The notes: generated by a model from the sequence alone, not told the origin. Counted from the stretch's first letter, positions 1-8,722 are shown. The stretch: 24,887 bases of DNA from CAZJAD01 sp964543855 (GCA_964543855.1 CAZJAD010000024.1:1-24887); one strand, 5' to 3'. A program made the numbers and translations.

Positions 1-2
1 TG

Positions 3-3000
3 GGCGGCCCATGGACCGCAGACACCTACTACCAGGATCTTGCTTTCTGTCTGACAGGCGAAGGCGAGCTGTTGGGTGCGTGCTGCGATCCGTACACGGG
101 CGAGTGCACGGACGATGTGAATGTTTCTGACTGTCCGGATCCGCTCCTTTTCTATGCGAATCAGCTTTGTGCCAATCTCGATCCTGCGTGCGGCATGGGT
201 GCATGCTGTAACGACGAGACGGGCGAGTGCATGGTGACGAGCTATGCCGATTGCCAGGAGCCTGGCTTCACCTGGATGCCGGGTCTCGACTGCGATCCGA
301 ATCCTTGCCCGCAGCCGTGTGGCGACTACGAGATTTCCGTGGATTGCACGGGCTTCTCCGCGACGAGCACAACCTGCGGTGCTGGTGACGACTGTGCAAC
401 GCGTGCCGGTGAGGACGAAATCTGGGAGATCCACATTCTCGAGGATGCCCTGTACACCTTCTCGCTTTGCAACAGCCCGGATTGGGATACCTACATCTAT
501 CTCGATTACGAGTGCTGCGGCGCAACGCATATCACTTACAATGATGATAGTCAGAACTGCGACTACTCGCTTCTGTCGGAAATCACGTGCTGGCCGCTGA
601 TGGCTGGCGAGACCGTGTATCTGCTTGTCGAGCCCTACAGCTCGGGGAATTGCAATGACTATCAGCTTGATATTTCCTGTTGCGTGCCGTGCGAACTCAC
701 TTGTCCTGAGGGTGGCATACCGGAAGGTGAGCCGACCTGCGAGGATGAGTACGACGACATGTACAACGGCGGCTGCAACAGTGATCCGTTCGTCTTCTCG
801 CCGATCAGTTGCGGTGATATTATCTGCGGCGAGGCCGGGACCTTCCTGTTCGGTGGCTCGCAGTACCGTGATACTGACTGGTACGAGATAACGTTTGACC
901 AGGCACAGGATGTCACCTTTAAGGTTGTGGCGGAATTTGCTCTTCAGGTCTTAATCATCAATGGTGGTTCAGGCGACTGCGTTGACTACTCGATTGTCGC
1001 CAGTGCCACTGCGGGTGATTGCGACACGATTTCGCTGTCGTGGACCTGTCCTGCGGGTCTGTGGTGGTTCTGGGTTGGCCCATCGGTCTTCTCTGGCGTG
1101 CCATGCGGCCCGATGGCGGAGTATGTGGCGGAGCTGATCTGTGAGGAGCCGCCACCGCCTCAACCCGGCGATCTCTGCGACGATCCAGCGGTCCTCACCA
1201 TACCGCCGATTCCGCTTGTGGACAACAACTACACCTGTGGCCGGACGAACTACTATGACATGACCTGTCTTGACTACTACGACGGTGGAGAGGACATCAT
1301 CTACGAGCTGAATGTGACCGAGGATGTGTGTGTGGATATCATTCTCGATCCTCTTGGCACGACCTATACGGGTATTGCCATTGACCAGGTGTGTCCTCCG
1401 GGTGCCACCTGTATGGCGTTCCACACGCAGTACGAGGCTACCCAGCACGGTCTGTACAACATGAACCTGGCGGCAGGTACCTACTACATTATGATTGACA
1501 CCTGGCCGTCACCCAACTGTATCCCAGAGTTTGACCTGTACATCAATGAGTGCACGCAATGTGTGCCTGACTACAACATCTCGGTTGACTGTGCAGGCGG
1601 CACGTGGACGGGCAACACTTGCGGTGCAGGAGATGACTGTCAGACCCGTCCCGGCGAGGAAGAGATCTGGGAGATCCAGATTCTCGAAGACGCCGAGTAC
1701 CGCTTCTCGCTCTGCGACACGGATCCGGTTTGGGATACCTACATCTATCTCGATTACGAGTGCTGTGGCGCTTCGCACATCGCCTATGACGACGATGGCT
1801 GCGGCACCCTGCTCTCCATGATCGATTGCGTCTATCTGACAGCTGGAACCTACTACCTGCTCATCGAGCCCTACAGCTCCTCTTACTGTGGCGAGTATGA
1901 GCTGGACATCACTTGCTGCGCGCCGTGCTTTGTTGAGTGTCCGCCCGAGGGTTATCTTGAGGGCGAGCCGTTCTGCGAGGATGAGTACGACGACGTGTAC
2001 AACGGCGGCTGCAACAGTGATCCGTATGTGTTCCAGGATGTTCAGTGCGACGACATCATCTGTGCCACGTCCGGAACCTTCTACTTCGCGGGTGGAGCCT
2101 ACCGTGACACCGACTGGTTCCGCCTTGAGCTTGCCGGACCCAATACGTGGGATCTGACCTGGTGTGTGGTTGCCGAATTCGACCCGCTTATCTTCATTAT
2201 CGATGCGGGTTCGGAAGACTGCATTGACTACACGATTCTGGGCAGCCTCACGGGCTTCGCGTGTGACACCACTTGTCTGACCTTCACCGTTGATCCGGGT
2301 GTCTACTGGCTGTGGTGTGGTCCTCAGGTGTTCGGCACCGGCGTGCCTTGTGGCACTGAGGGTGGCGAGTACGTCGGCTATGTCATCTGCGAGCAGGAGT
2401 GCGTGCCGCAGGATTACTGCCAGAATCCGATCATCACTGGTCCCGGTGTTCCCGTGGGGACGAATTGGGTCTATGACAACACGGAGAACAGCTGCTGCGG
2501 TCTCGACTGCGTGCCAGAGGTGTACGAGTATGGCGATTACCCTGCTGGCTGCAGTGGTTCGACCTATTCTTCGGGTCCGGACATTGTTTACAAGATCGTC
2601 ACGACTGCGGTTGGTAATATGACGATTACCGCTTCAGGTCCTGGTGACAATCAGGTGATGATGTTCACCGATCCGGATGATCCGACTGGAAGCTGCGAGG
2701 CGTCGGCGGATAACACCTTCACCGGTGAGCCTGAGGTGATCGGTGTTGTGGGTCTGCCGGCAGGAACGTACTACATTTCCACTTCGCTCTACTCCACGGC
2801 CTGTGGCGACATCACGCTTCACATTGAGAGCGATGTTCCGCTGCCTGTTGAGCTGACATCGCTTGAAGCGGTTGCGGGTGATCGTGAGGTGGATCTGACA
2901 TGGACGACTGCCAGCGAGACTGACAACGCCGAGTTCATGGTGCAGCGCAGCACAGCGACCAGCGACTGGACAACGGTTGGCACGGTTGCGAGTGAGAACA

Positions 3001-3410
3001 ACGCGACTGAAACCACTTACAACTACACCGACCGCGGCGTGGTTAATGGCGTCACCTACACCTATCGTCTGCTGTCGCGTGACATCAACGGCACGGTTCA
3101 TGAATATGACATGACCGCTGACGCCACGCCAGAGGCACCGCTGCCGACTGAGTATGCCCTTGAGCAGAACTACCCGAACCCCTTCAACCCGAATACGAGC
3201 ATTTCGTACGCGGTGAAGGAGGGTGGCTTCGTGAGCTTGAAGGTATACAACCTGCTTGGCCAGGAAGTCGCGACACTGGTGTCGCAGAGGATGGAAATCG
3301 GCCGGTACACGGCGACCTTCTCGGCAAATGATCTGCCGTCGGGTATCTACGTGTATCGTCTGGTGGTGAACGACTTCACCGCCCAGAAGAAGATGGTTCT
3401 GCTGAAGTAA
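3..3410 (+). CDS. Large Cys-rich secreted protein with C-terminal sorting domain, 5' truncated
   Basis: The reading frame is open to the left edge (GGPWTADTYYQDL... precedes the first possible start codon, a TTG at 72), so the true start and any signal peptide lie outside the window. In order one sees two short Cys repeats (GACCDPYTGEC, GACCNDETGEC), a module of about 277 residues (nt 318-1146), a linker domain, a second copy of the module (nt 1566-2398), a further beta-rich Cys domain, a fibronectin-like segment (LPVELTSLEA...VDLTWTTASE, about nt 2840-3110) and a C-terminal tail with YPNPFNP and LPSGIYVYRL, ending KKMVLLK. Such tails direct export through the type IX system or act as FlgD-like Ig domains in FCB bacteria. 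The modules resemble bacterial pre-peptidase C-terminal beta-sandwiches. No catalytic motif is visible. The likely role is a cell-surface or secreted adhesin or structural protein; the substrate is unknown. The gene ends just before an intrinsic terminator. Confidence 0.85.
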   Translation, partial: GGPWTADTYYQDLAFCLTGEGELLGACCDPYTGECTDDVNVSDCPDPLLFYANQLCANLDPACGMGACCNDETGECMVTSYADCQEPGFTWMPGLDCDPNPCPQPCGDYEISVDCTGFSATSTTCGAGDDCATRAGEDEIWEIHILEDALYTFSLCNSPDWDTYIYLDYECCGATHITYNDDSQNCDYSLLSEITCWPLMAGETVYLLVEPYSSGNCNDYQLDISCCVPCELTCPEGGIPEGEPTCEDEYDDMYNGGCNSDPFVFSPISCGDIICGEAGTFLFGGSQYRDTDWYEITFDQAQDVTFKVVAEFALQVLIINGGSGDCVDYSIVASATAGDCDTISLSWTCPAGLWWFWVGPSVFSGVPCGPMAEYVAELICEEPPPPQPGDLCDDPAVLTIPPIPLVDNNYTCGRTNYYDMTCLDYYDGGEDIIYELNVTEDVCVDIILDPLGTTYTGIAIDQVCPPGATCMAFHTQYEATQHGLYNMNLAAGTYYIMIDTWPSPNCIPEFDLYINECTQCVPDYNISVDCAGGTWTGNTCGAGDDCQTRPGEEEIWEIQILEDAEYRFSLCDTDPVWDTYIYLDYECCGASHIAYDDDGCGTLLSMIDCVYLTAGTYYLLIEPYSSSYCGEYELDITCCAPCFVECPPEGYLEGEPFCEDEYDDVYNGGCNSDPYVFQDVQCDDIICATSGTFYFAGGAYRDTDWFRLELAGPNTWDLTWCVVAEFDPLIFIIDAGSEDCIDYTILGSLTGFACDTTCLTFTVDPGVYWLWCGPQVFGTGVPCGTEGGEYVGYVICEQECVPQDYCQNPIITGPGVPVGTNWVYDNTENSCCGLDCVPEVYEYGDYPAGCSGSTYSSGPDIVYKIVTTAVGNMTITASGPGDNQVMMFTDPDDPTGSCEASADNTFTGEPEVIGVVGLPAGTYYISTSLYSTACGDITLHIESDVPLPVELTSLEAVAGDREVDLTWTTASETDNAEFMVQRSTATSDWTTVGTVASENNATETTYNYTDRGVVNGVTYTYRLLSRDINGTVHEYDMTADATPEAPLPTEYALEQNYPNPFNPNTSISYAVKEGGFVSLKVYNLLGQEVATLVSQRMEIGRYTATFSANDLPSGIYVYRLVVNDFTAQKKMVLLK
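318..1146 (+). repeat. Internal duplication, copy 1 (about 277 codons)
   Basis: This segment encodes DYEISVDC...EIWEIHILEDA...WDTYIYLDYECCGA...CEDEYDDMYNGGCNSDP...YRDTDW...PCG..EYVAELICE. The same order of motifs recurs at 1566-2398. A 36-nt stretch (482-517) is identical to 1730-1765, and the EDEYDD..YNGGCNSDP stretch differs by one base over about 45 nt. Confidence 0.88.
1566..2398 (+). repeat. Internal duplication, copy 2 (about 277 codons)
   Basis: Second copy of the module at 318-1146, shifted by about 1.24 kb. It reads DYNISVDC...EIWEIQILEDA...WDTYIYLDYECCGA...CEDEYDDVYNGGCNSDP...YRDTDW...GVPCG...EYVGYVICE. Cysteine positions are conserved between the copies, which argues for paired disulfides and an exported protein. 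The offset drifts between sub-blocks (1248 nt against 1236 nt), so small indels have accumulated since the duplication. Confidence 0.88.
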
Positions 3411-3432
3411 TTCAGCGATTCATCGGATAACC

Positions 3433-3469
3433 AAAGTGGGGCTGCCAATCCGGCAGCCCCACTTTTTTT
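3433..3469 (+). terminator. Intrinsic terminator after the Cys-rich protein gene
   Basis: A perfect stem AAAGTGGGGCTGCC / GGCAGCCCCACTTT (3433-3446 with 3452-3465) encloses the 5-nt loop AATCC and runs into seven Ts (3463-3469). It lies 23 nt after the stop codon. The flippase gene converges from the other side, ending at 3529. Confidence 0.92.
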
Positions 3470-3528
3470 GTGTCCGTTTCCGCAGGCAGGTGATCAGCGA
3501 GGAGGCGAAACGAATGCCTGAGCGGTTC

Positions 3529-4932
3529 TTAGTCTGCTGTGTGTTCTTTGGGTTTCCTGCGCAGGGGGAATCTACCCAGTGCGGTCGGATCTATTCCGAG
3601 CTTCTTATACGCCCACACCCCCAACAGAAGATTCCAGGTGGCCGTGCTCACGGCCGTAGCAACAGCCGCTCCCTCCAGGCTCCACTTGGGAATGAGAAGT
3701 GCGTTCAGAACAACATTCAGAAGCGCACCGATTGCTACGCCCTTGGCGGCATCGCGCTCGTGGCCGGTCATCGTGAGGAGCAGGCCGACCGGGCCAACGG
3801 CAGCGGTCGTGAGTTGGGCGACGCATAGAAGGGTGAGAGCCACATGACCTCGTGTGAAGTCTTCGCCGAAGACCAGCAGGAACCAGTGACCGAAGACAAT
3901 CAGGACAAGGGCAATAGGCAAGGAAATGAGAAAAATCACCCGGGCACTCTTCGTAACGACTCGCTGCAGCCTTTCCATATCGCGCAGGGCAAAGAGGCTG
4001 GCCACGGTCGGTGCCAGAGGCGCGCTGACCGCAAACAGGACATACATGATCAGGGCTGCACCTTGGTCGGCCACCGTGTAGATGCCCGCGGCTTTCGCAC
4101 CGCTCATGGATCCCAGCATGATGGTGCTGATTTTGATGCCAAGGATGTACATACCGCTGACGAACAGCAAGGGCACAGCGCTTCGAGACCACGCCCGCAT
4201 GTCATAGGAGGGGGTTGCTTCCTTGACCGCTTTGGGCAGGGCATTGGCCAGCAGTCTCCCGCCAACAAGCAGGGCGAGTCCTGCGGTCAAGGCATACATT
4301 CCGGCTGCGAGCGGAGGGCTCAGTCTCTCCCCAGCTACAAGAAAAACCACGCCAATCAGTACGAGGAATAGCAGAGGCTGGACCAGCATCTCCGGCAGGA
4401 GTCCCCGCACGACCTTCTGCAGACCCTGCAAGGCGGCTTGTTTAAGGCGTGTGAACGCGAGCAAAGGGATGATCAGGAGGGCAATCCAGAGAGTGGTCAG
4501 CATCTGTGGCGTAAGCCGTTCGGCCAATGCAAAGCCGAGGAAAGCGCCCAACAGGGCAAAGCCAATCGAAGCGATCAAGACCGCTTGATCTGCCCGGCGC
4601 AAGAGCCCGCGCATCAGGCCCCAGATTGACCGGGCGTGGCAAGCGGCGACTTCGCGCACGAGCAGCTTGTCCAAGCCCAAGACCGCAGGGACCACCAGCA
4701 ATCGCACCCAGGCGATGGCGTAGGCATAAGCGCCATAGCCCACGGCACCCAGCAGGCGAGCCAGCGAGATATTAATCAGAAAGGCCAGAGCAGCGGCGGT
4801 GACCTTGAGACTGAAGGTTCCGGTGGAGCTTCGGGCAAGATAGGTCTTGAGTTCGCTCGTCTCGCTTCTGCCGGTGAGCAGTCGGACTATGTCCTTTATT
4901 CGTCGACCCAATTCAGCCGCTGAGGTAATCAC
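3529..4932 (-). CDS. Polysaccharide/lipid-linked oligosaccharide flippase (MOP superfamily)
   Basis: A 467-residue integral membrane protein with about 12-14 hydrophobic helices spread over its length, the size and layout of the MOP flippase superfamily (Wzx/RfbX-like). The N-terminal LARLLGAVGYGAYAYA is the usual flippase signature after the first helix. It would move a lipid-linked glycan across the inner membrane. The start is a GTG at 4932 with GAGAGGG about 8 nt upstream. It is separated from the upstream methyltransferase gene by 245 nt that include a minus-strand terminator, so it probably has its own promoter. No glycosyltransferases lie in the window, so the substrate is open; a link to the inositol operon upstream is possible but unproven. 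Confidence 0.85.
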   Translation of the reverse strand: MITSAAELGRRIKDIVRLLTGRSETSELKTYLARSSTGTFSLKVTAAALAFLINISLARLLGAVGYGAYAYAIAWVRLLVVPAVLGLDKLLVREVAACHARSIWGLMRGLLRRADQAVLIASIGFALLGAFLGFALAERLTPQMLTTLWIALLIIPLLAFTRLKQAALQGLQKVVRGLLPEMLVQPLLFLVLIGVVFLVAGERLSPPLAAGMYALTAGLALLVGGRLLANALPKAVKEATPSYDMRAWSRSAVPLLFVSGMYILGIKISTIMLGSMSGAKAAGIYTVADQGAALIMYVLFAVSAPLAPTVASLFALRDMERLQRVVTKSARVIFLISLPIALVLIVFGHWFLLVFGEDFTRGHVALTLLCVAQLTTAAVGPVGLLLTMTGHERDAAKGVAIGALLNVVLNALLIPKWSLEGAAVATAVSTATWNLLLGVWAYKKLGIDPTALGRFPLRRKPKEHTAD

Positions 4933-5075
4933 TCGGGGCGCCCTCTCAATCGGATCACGACCATGGTGTCTACCCTTATGAGTGTCTTGGAGTGAGTCAC
5001 GCGACTATTCCGCTTGGCCTGGCAAGATTCCAGGATGTATCCATACTCGGTGGCAATGTTTCGAGTTGAGAACAC

Positions 5076-5102
5076 AAAAAGAGCAGAGATTTGGGACTCT
5101 GC
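5076..5102 (-). terminator. Intrinsic terminator downstream of the inositol operon
   Basis: Read on the minus strand, GCAGAG pairs with CTCTGC around an 8-nt loop (TCCCAAAT) and is followed by TCTTTTTGTG. It lies 75 nt beyond the methyltransferase stop codon and in the right orientation to end the MIPS-to-methyltransferase transcript. The 6-bp stem is short, so efficiency is uncertain. Confidence 0.6.
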
Positions 5103-5177
5103 CTATCATCTTATGCAGCTCCGTCGATCCGTTCGAGAAATGTGCACATCGTGCGGAATCTAATGGACAAGAGCTGG

Positions 5178-5714
5178 CTATTTATGCTTCAGTTCCAAGA
5201 ATATCGTTCCCGTCTTGAACAGAAGGCGAATAAGAGGTCGGAGTCCATTTATTGGATAGAAGCGTTTCCTCTCTTTTCTTACGATTTTGAATCCGGCCCT
5301 GTCCATTAACGCACCGAGTCTGTATTCACCAAATTCATGAAAATGGTCGCGTCTCCAGAAACATTTCGGTTTATTGATTGGAGTGGATAGATACAGGATG
5401 CCATCTGGATTCAGAGCTTGTCGAACCTGAATCAGGAACCAAAGTGGATTCATCAGGTGTTCGATAATTTCAAACGCCAAAATGAAGTCGTACTTTCCTC
5501 TTATCGGTGATATGTCGAGATCACCGGTTGTATTCTCGATCTTCACGCCAAACTTATCCTCGATCATGCCAGTCAGGACGCTCCGCTCCCCACAATCAAG
5601 CACCGGGCTCTGGAGTTCCCTGATGAAACAGAGCGTATGGTCATAGCGGCGCTTGTTGTAGGAAGCTGTCCGGGGGTCCGTTCCTGCAAAGAAAGGTGTT
5701 CTGGACGACTTCAT
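5178..5714 (-). CDS. Class I SAM-dependent methyltransferase
   Basis: A 178-residue protein of the Methyltransf_11/23 type. VLDCGERS at residues 38-45 is a variant of the SAM-binding glycine motif I, GDLD near 64-67 supplies the acidic residues, and YDFILAFEIIEHL at 75-87 is the typical motif III/IV block of small-molecule or glycan methyltransferases. HDHFHEFGEY-like wording (DHFHEFGEY) and a hydrophobic C-terminal stretch (RPLIRLLFKTGTIF) follow. The start is an ATG at 5714, only 3 nt after the stop of the CDP-alcohol transferase gene, so the two are probably translationally coupled. The context suggests it methylates the inositol product or a precursor, but the acceptor cannot be read from the sequence. 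It is at the short end for the family. Confidence 0.8.
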   Translation of the reverse strand: MKSSRTPFFAGTDPRTASYNKRRYDHTLCFIRELQSPVLDCGERSVLTGMIEDKFGVKIENTTGDLDISPIRGKYDFILAFEIIEHLMNPLWFLIQVRQALNPDGILYLSTPINKPKCFWRRDHFHEFGEYRLGALMDRAGFKIVRKERKRFYPINGLRPLIRLLFKTGTIFLELKHK

Positions 5715-5717
5715 GGC

Positions 5718-6578
5718 TTATGGTCTTGGGGCGGGCGTGCTTACCTCCTTGGAAAGTGCCTGTGCCTCGACGGCCTGCCTGAGTTCGAGGTAGTCTGTTT
5801 CAACCCGCGACCTGGTGGCGACAGAACAGATGGTGAGCGTCCGACGAATGGGAATCAGTATGCCGTATACGACGATCAACAGATAGAGCAGCCCTGCATT
5901 TCCATGAACAATAGTCCCTGTTCCAGTGAAGCGGTCCAAAAGCCAAAGGATGGATAGAGTATTCATCGTAGCGGGATAGGCAAACAGATAGCGCAGTCTC
6001 GCGATTGGACCATGTTTCTCGGCAGAGGTCGTAGGCGATTGTGGAGTTGGAAAGCGTTTGTAGTAATCAAACCTGGAATCGCTGCCAGAGTGGGCGAAGT
6101 TCAGAATGACTTCCGCCTTGGACAGCAGGTCGATCCGCAGGGACGAAAGGCCAGCCAACGCCGCAAAGACAATAACCTCCCAGTGTCCATGGCGCAGGAA
6201 GTCGCCCACACCAAATCCAAGATACATCAGAGGCACGACCGTCTGGTGGCCGATTTCGTCGAGGAATTTCCCGGTTAGTGAGGCCTGCTTCCGGAATCGG
6301 GCGATTTCTCCGTCTATGTTATCCAGCATGAAACCGAGCTGGAACAGAAACAGGCCCAGAATCCCGATCTTCACTGTGGGGCAGGCCACGGCGGCCGCGG
6401 CAAGAACCCCAATCACCAGTTGCACTGAAGTGACTTGGTTGGCAGAGAAGCCCAGATTGACACAAACCCAAGTTAGATACAGTGAGATCGGGCGAAAGAA
6501 AAGCCTTCCGTAAGGTTTCTGTGGCTCTTCGGGATTGATTCGGTGCGGGTAAGATCGTAGTTCTCGTAGACTGACCAC
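5718..6578 (-). CDS. CDP-alcohol phosphatidyltransferase family protein with a variant catalytic motif
   Basis: A 286-residue membrane protein with hydrophobic helices around residues 35-65, 70-85, 112-145 and 215-245. The family signature D-x2-DG-x2-AR-x8-G-x3-D-x3-D is present as D86, D89-G90, A93-R94, G103 and D107, but the fourth Asp position is H111 (codon CAC, read directly). In characterised members that Asp is considered the catalytic base. These enzymes transfer a phospho-alcohol from a CDP-alcohol to an acceptor alcohol at the membrane. Given the upstream MIPS and cytidylyltransferase genes, CDP-inositol is the likely donor; the acceptor could be a diradylglycerol or another inositol phosphate. 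The GTG start at 6578 has AGGA at 7-nt spacing, overlapping the stop of the upstream gene. Confidence 0.85.
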   Translation of the reverse strand: MVSLRELRSYPHRINPEEPQKPYGRLFFRPISLYLTWVCVNLGFSANQVTSVQLVIGVLAAAAVACPTVKIGILGLFLFQLGFMLDNIDGEIARFRKQASLTGKFLDEIGHQTVVPLMYLGFGVGDFLRHGHWEVIVFAALAGLSSLRIDLLSKAEVILNFAHSGSDSRFDYYKRFPTPQSPTTSAEKHGPIARLRYLFAYPATMNTLSILWLLDRFTGTGTIVHGNAGLLYLLIVVYGILIPIRRTLTICSVATRSRVETDYLELRQAVEAQALSKEVSTPAPRP

Positions 6579-6587
6579 GCTTATGTC

Positions 6588-7343
6588 CTAAAGTAGTCCG
6601 TTGTCGATGAGTCGCTTGGCTTCTTCGAACGCGGCGGGTGTATCGATGTCCAGCCACGCACCGCTGCGGATGTTTATTCCGAGCATTCGACCGCGTTCGA
6701 TCAAATAGCGACACCCTCCTGACAGGCTGCTGTTGCCGGTTTGGATTCCCGCCTCGAGGGAATCAATCAGACCCGGAGTCAGATGAAACAGGCCGCAGTC
6801 AATTCCGTTGTAGGTAATCAGCTTCTTGTCCATTTGTTGGATATGACCCATCCCATCTTCGAAGTCCACCTGTACTTTCATGCCATCGTCAAGGTCAAAC
6901 ACCTTGTCGATCCGCCGGTCTACGCCTACGGCCGCTGCACCAGATGGAACAGGAGCCGTGAGCACAGCTTCGAGCACAGTCTTGCTCAGCAAATGGTCGC
7001 TCATGGCTAAAATCGCAGCGGAACCATCGGCGAGAACTCCGCGCCCGGCCAAGACCGACAGACCATTCTCACCTTTCCACGCCGGGTTGAACACGGTGTG
7101 CGTCTGGATTCCGTAGTCATAGCTTTCGAGATGTCGCTCAATCTGGGCAGCCTCGTATCCTGTAACGATGGTGACTTCCCTGATTCCGCACTCTTTCAAA
7201 GACTTGATGATGCGAGTCAGGATGGTCTCGCCAGAGATTTCAAGGAGGCATTTTGGTTTGTTACGGTGCAGCGATTCGAGACGGCTTCCACTGCCGGCCG
7301 CGATGATCAAGGCCTTGTCGATCGTTCCAGTCTTCACACGCAC
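6588..7343 (-). CDS. Nucleotidyltransferase, probable CTP:inositol-1-phosphate cytidylyltransferase
   Basis: A 251-residue sugar-nucleotidyltransferase-fold protein. AAGSGSRL (15-22) with NKPKCLLEI (28-36) is the nucleotide-binding loop, MSDHLL around D116 supplies one metal ligand, and LDIDTPAAF near 230-238 is the second metal site plus C-terminal helix. It matches the cytidylyltransferase half (IPCT) of the IPCT/DIPPS proteins of hyperthermophiles, where CTP and inositol-1-phosphate give CDP-inositol. Here it stands alone, with the transferase as a separate gene 9 nt downstream. It starts 21 nt after the MIPS stop, with GTG at 7343; a second GTG two codons later is possible, and neither has a strong ribosome-binding site. 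Substrate assignment rests on MIPS next door; another phospho-alcohol is the alternative. Confidence 0.85.
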   Translation of the reverse strand: MRVKTGTIDKALIIAAGSGSRLESLHRNKPKCLLEISGETILTRIIKSLKECGIREVTIVTGYEAAQIERHLESYDYGIQTHTVFNPAWKGENGLSVLAGRGVLADGSAAILAMSDHLLSKTVLEAVLTAPVPSGAAAVGVDRRIDKVFDLDDGMKVQVDFEDGMGHIQQMDKKLITYNGIDCGLFHLTPGLIDSLEAGIQTGNSSLSGGCRYLIERGRMLGINIRSGAWLDIDTPAAFEEAKRLIDNGLL

Positions 7344-7364
7344 GTCTCTAAGATATGGGATCGC

Positions 7365-8666
7365 CTAATCGTAGTATTCGCGGCCAAGATGAGTGATCAG
7401 CTCTTCACCCTTGAGCCAGCGTAGCGTATTTTTCAGCTTCATCAACTGGATGAAGAGATCATGTTCTGGGTAGACCGTGCGAGAGTGCATCGGGCTCTTA
7501 AAGTAGAACGAGAGCCATTCCTGAATGCCCTTCATTCCCGAACGCTGCGCAAGATCGAGGAAGAGAATCAGATCGAGAACGATCGGGGCAGCGAGAATGG
7601 AATCCCGACAGAGGAAATCGATCTTGATCTGCATCGGGTAACCCATCCAACCGAAGATGTCAATGTTGTCCCAGCCTTCCTTGTTGTCTCCTCGGGGCGG
7701 GTAGTAGTTGATCCTGACTTTGTGATACAGGTCTCCGTAAAGGTCTGGGTACAACTTCGGCTGCAAGATGAAGTCCAGCACGCCCAGTTTCGATTCTTCC
7801 TTTGTCTTGAATGACTCCGGGTCGTCCAGTACTTCGCCGTCTCGATTTCCAAGGATGTTTGTCGAGAACCAGCCGTGGAGTCCCAAGAGGCGGGCTTTGA
7901 AGCCTGGTGCAAGGATGGTCTTCATGAGTGTTTGACCGGTCTTGAAATCCTTGCCGGTGATGGGCAAGCCTTTGGCCTCGGCCAAGTTCTCGAGAGCGAG
8001 GATGTCTGTGGTCAAGTTGGGAGCCCCATTTGCAATCGGAACGCCTTCCATCAGAGCGGCATATGCGTAGATCATGGAGGGCGAAATAAGAGGATCGTTA
8101 CTCTTCAGCCCAGCTTCAAAACTCTCGATGGAATTGTGAACGGGCGACTCCTTCAAATACACTTCTGTGGAGGCACACCACACCATGACGAGCCGATTCG
8201 CCTTTGCACGAGTCTTGAACTCTCGAATCTCCTCGCGAAGTTTCTCCGCCCATTCCCATTTGCTATTGCCTCCCTTGATGTAGGTCCCATCCAGTTTCTT
8301 GACATAGTCTCGCTGGAAGACACCTTTCATCGGCAGGGTTGATTCGAGGTCTTTGCGGCAGACTTCCAAGTCCTCTGGATTGATTACACCTGCCTTCTTA
8401 GCTGCTTCATAGCCATTGTCTGGGAAAATGTCCCATGCACCGATCACCAGATCATCCAAGTTGGCCAGTGGAACGAAATCCTTGATGAATGGGGACCGGC
8501 TTTCCGTCCGCATGCCCAGACGGATCGTTCCCATCTGCGTTAGACTGCCAAACGCAGGGCGAATGCCCTTGCGGACCATGTGCAGTCCCGCGATGAAAGT
8601 GGTGGATACTGCGCCGAGTCCTACCAGCAAAACGCCAAGTCGTCCTTTTGGCTGTTCAATTTCCAT
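7365..8666 (-). CDS. myo-Inositol-1-phosphate synthase (MIPS)
   Basis: A 433-residue soluble enzyme that converts glucose-6-phosphate to inositol-1-phosphate with bound NAD. LLVGLGAVST (residues 13-22) is the NAD-binding Rossmann loop. Family hallmarks follow: a GKDFKTGQT segment, NGAPNLTTD, STNILGNRDGE and the IDFLCRDSILAAPIVLDL region near the C-terminus. The ATG at 8666 was chosen because AGAGG lies 9 nt upstream; a TTG 13 codons earlier has no such signal. It is the first gene of a four-gene operon and has a well-formed promoter, so it probably sets the flux into inositol. Stop to next start is 21 nt. Confidence 0.93.
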   Translation of the reverse strand: MEIEQPKGRLGVLLVGLGAVSTTFIAGLHMVRKGIRPAFGSLTQMGTIRLGMRTESRSPFIKDFVPLANLDDLVIGAWDIFPDNGYEAAKKAGVINPEDLEVCRKDLESTLPMKGVFQRDYVKKLDGTYIKGGNSKWEWAEKLREEIREFKTRAKANRLVMVWCASTEVYLKESPVHNSIESFEAGLKSNDPLISPSMIYAYAALMEGVPIANGAPNLTTDILALENLAEAKGLPITGKDFKTGQTLMKTILAPGFKARLLGLHGWFSTNILGNRDGEVLDDPESFKTKEESKLGVLDFILQPKLYPDLYGDLYHKVRINYYPPRGDNKEGWDNIDIFGWMGYPMQIKIDFLCRDSILAAPIVLDLILFLDLAQRSGMKGIQEWLSFYFKSPMHSRTVYPEHDLFIQLMKLKNTLRWLKGEELITHLGREYYD

Positions 8667-8722
8667 GATTATTAACCTCTTACACAAGCTAAGGTCGTGT
8701 TGCAATGACCACTAAGTTTTTT

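Noticed and set aside
3436..4629. Several plus-strand open frames opposite the flippase gene
   Set aside because: They are antisense shadows rich in Arg, Gln and Pro with no family motifs, while the minus strand encodes a clear membrane protein.
4933..5075. A promoter for the flippase gene
   Set aside because: No pair of boxes with a sensible spacer could be found on the minus strand, although the terminator at 5076-5102 implies that one should exist.
8667..8705. TTG start 13 codons upstream of the chosen MIPS start
   Set aside because: It has no ribosome-binding site, whereas the ATG at 8666 has AGAGG at 9-nt spacing and puts the NAD loop at the usual distance from the N-terminus.
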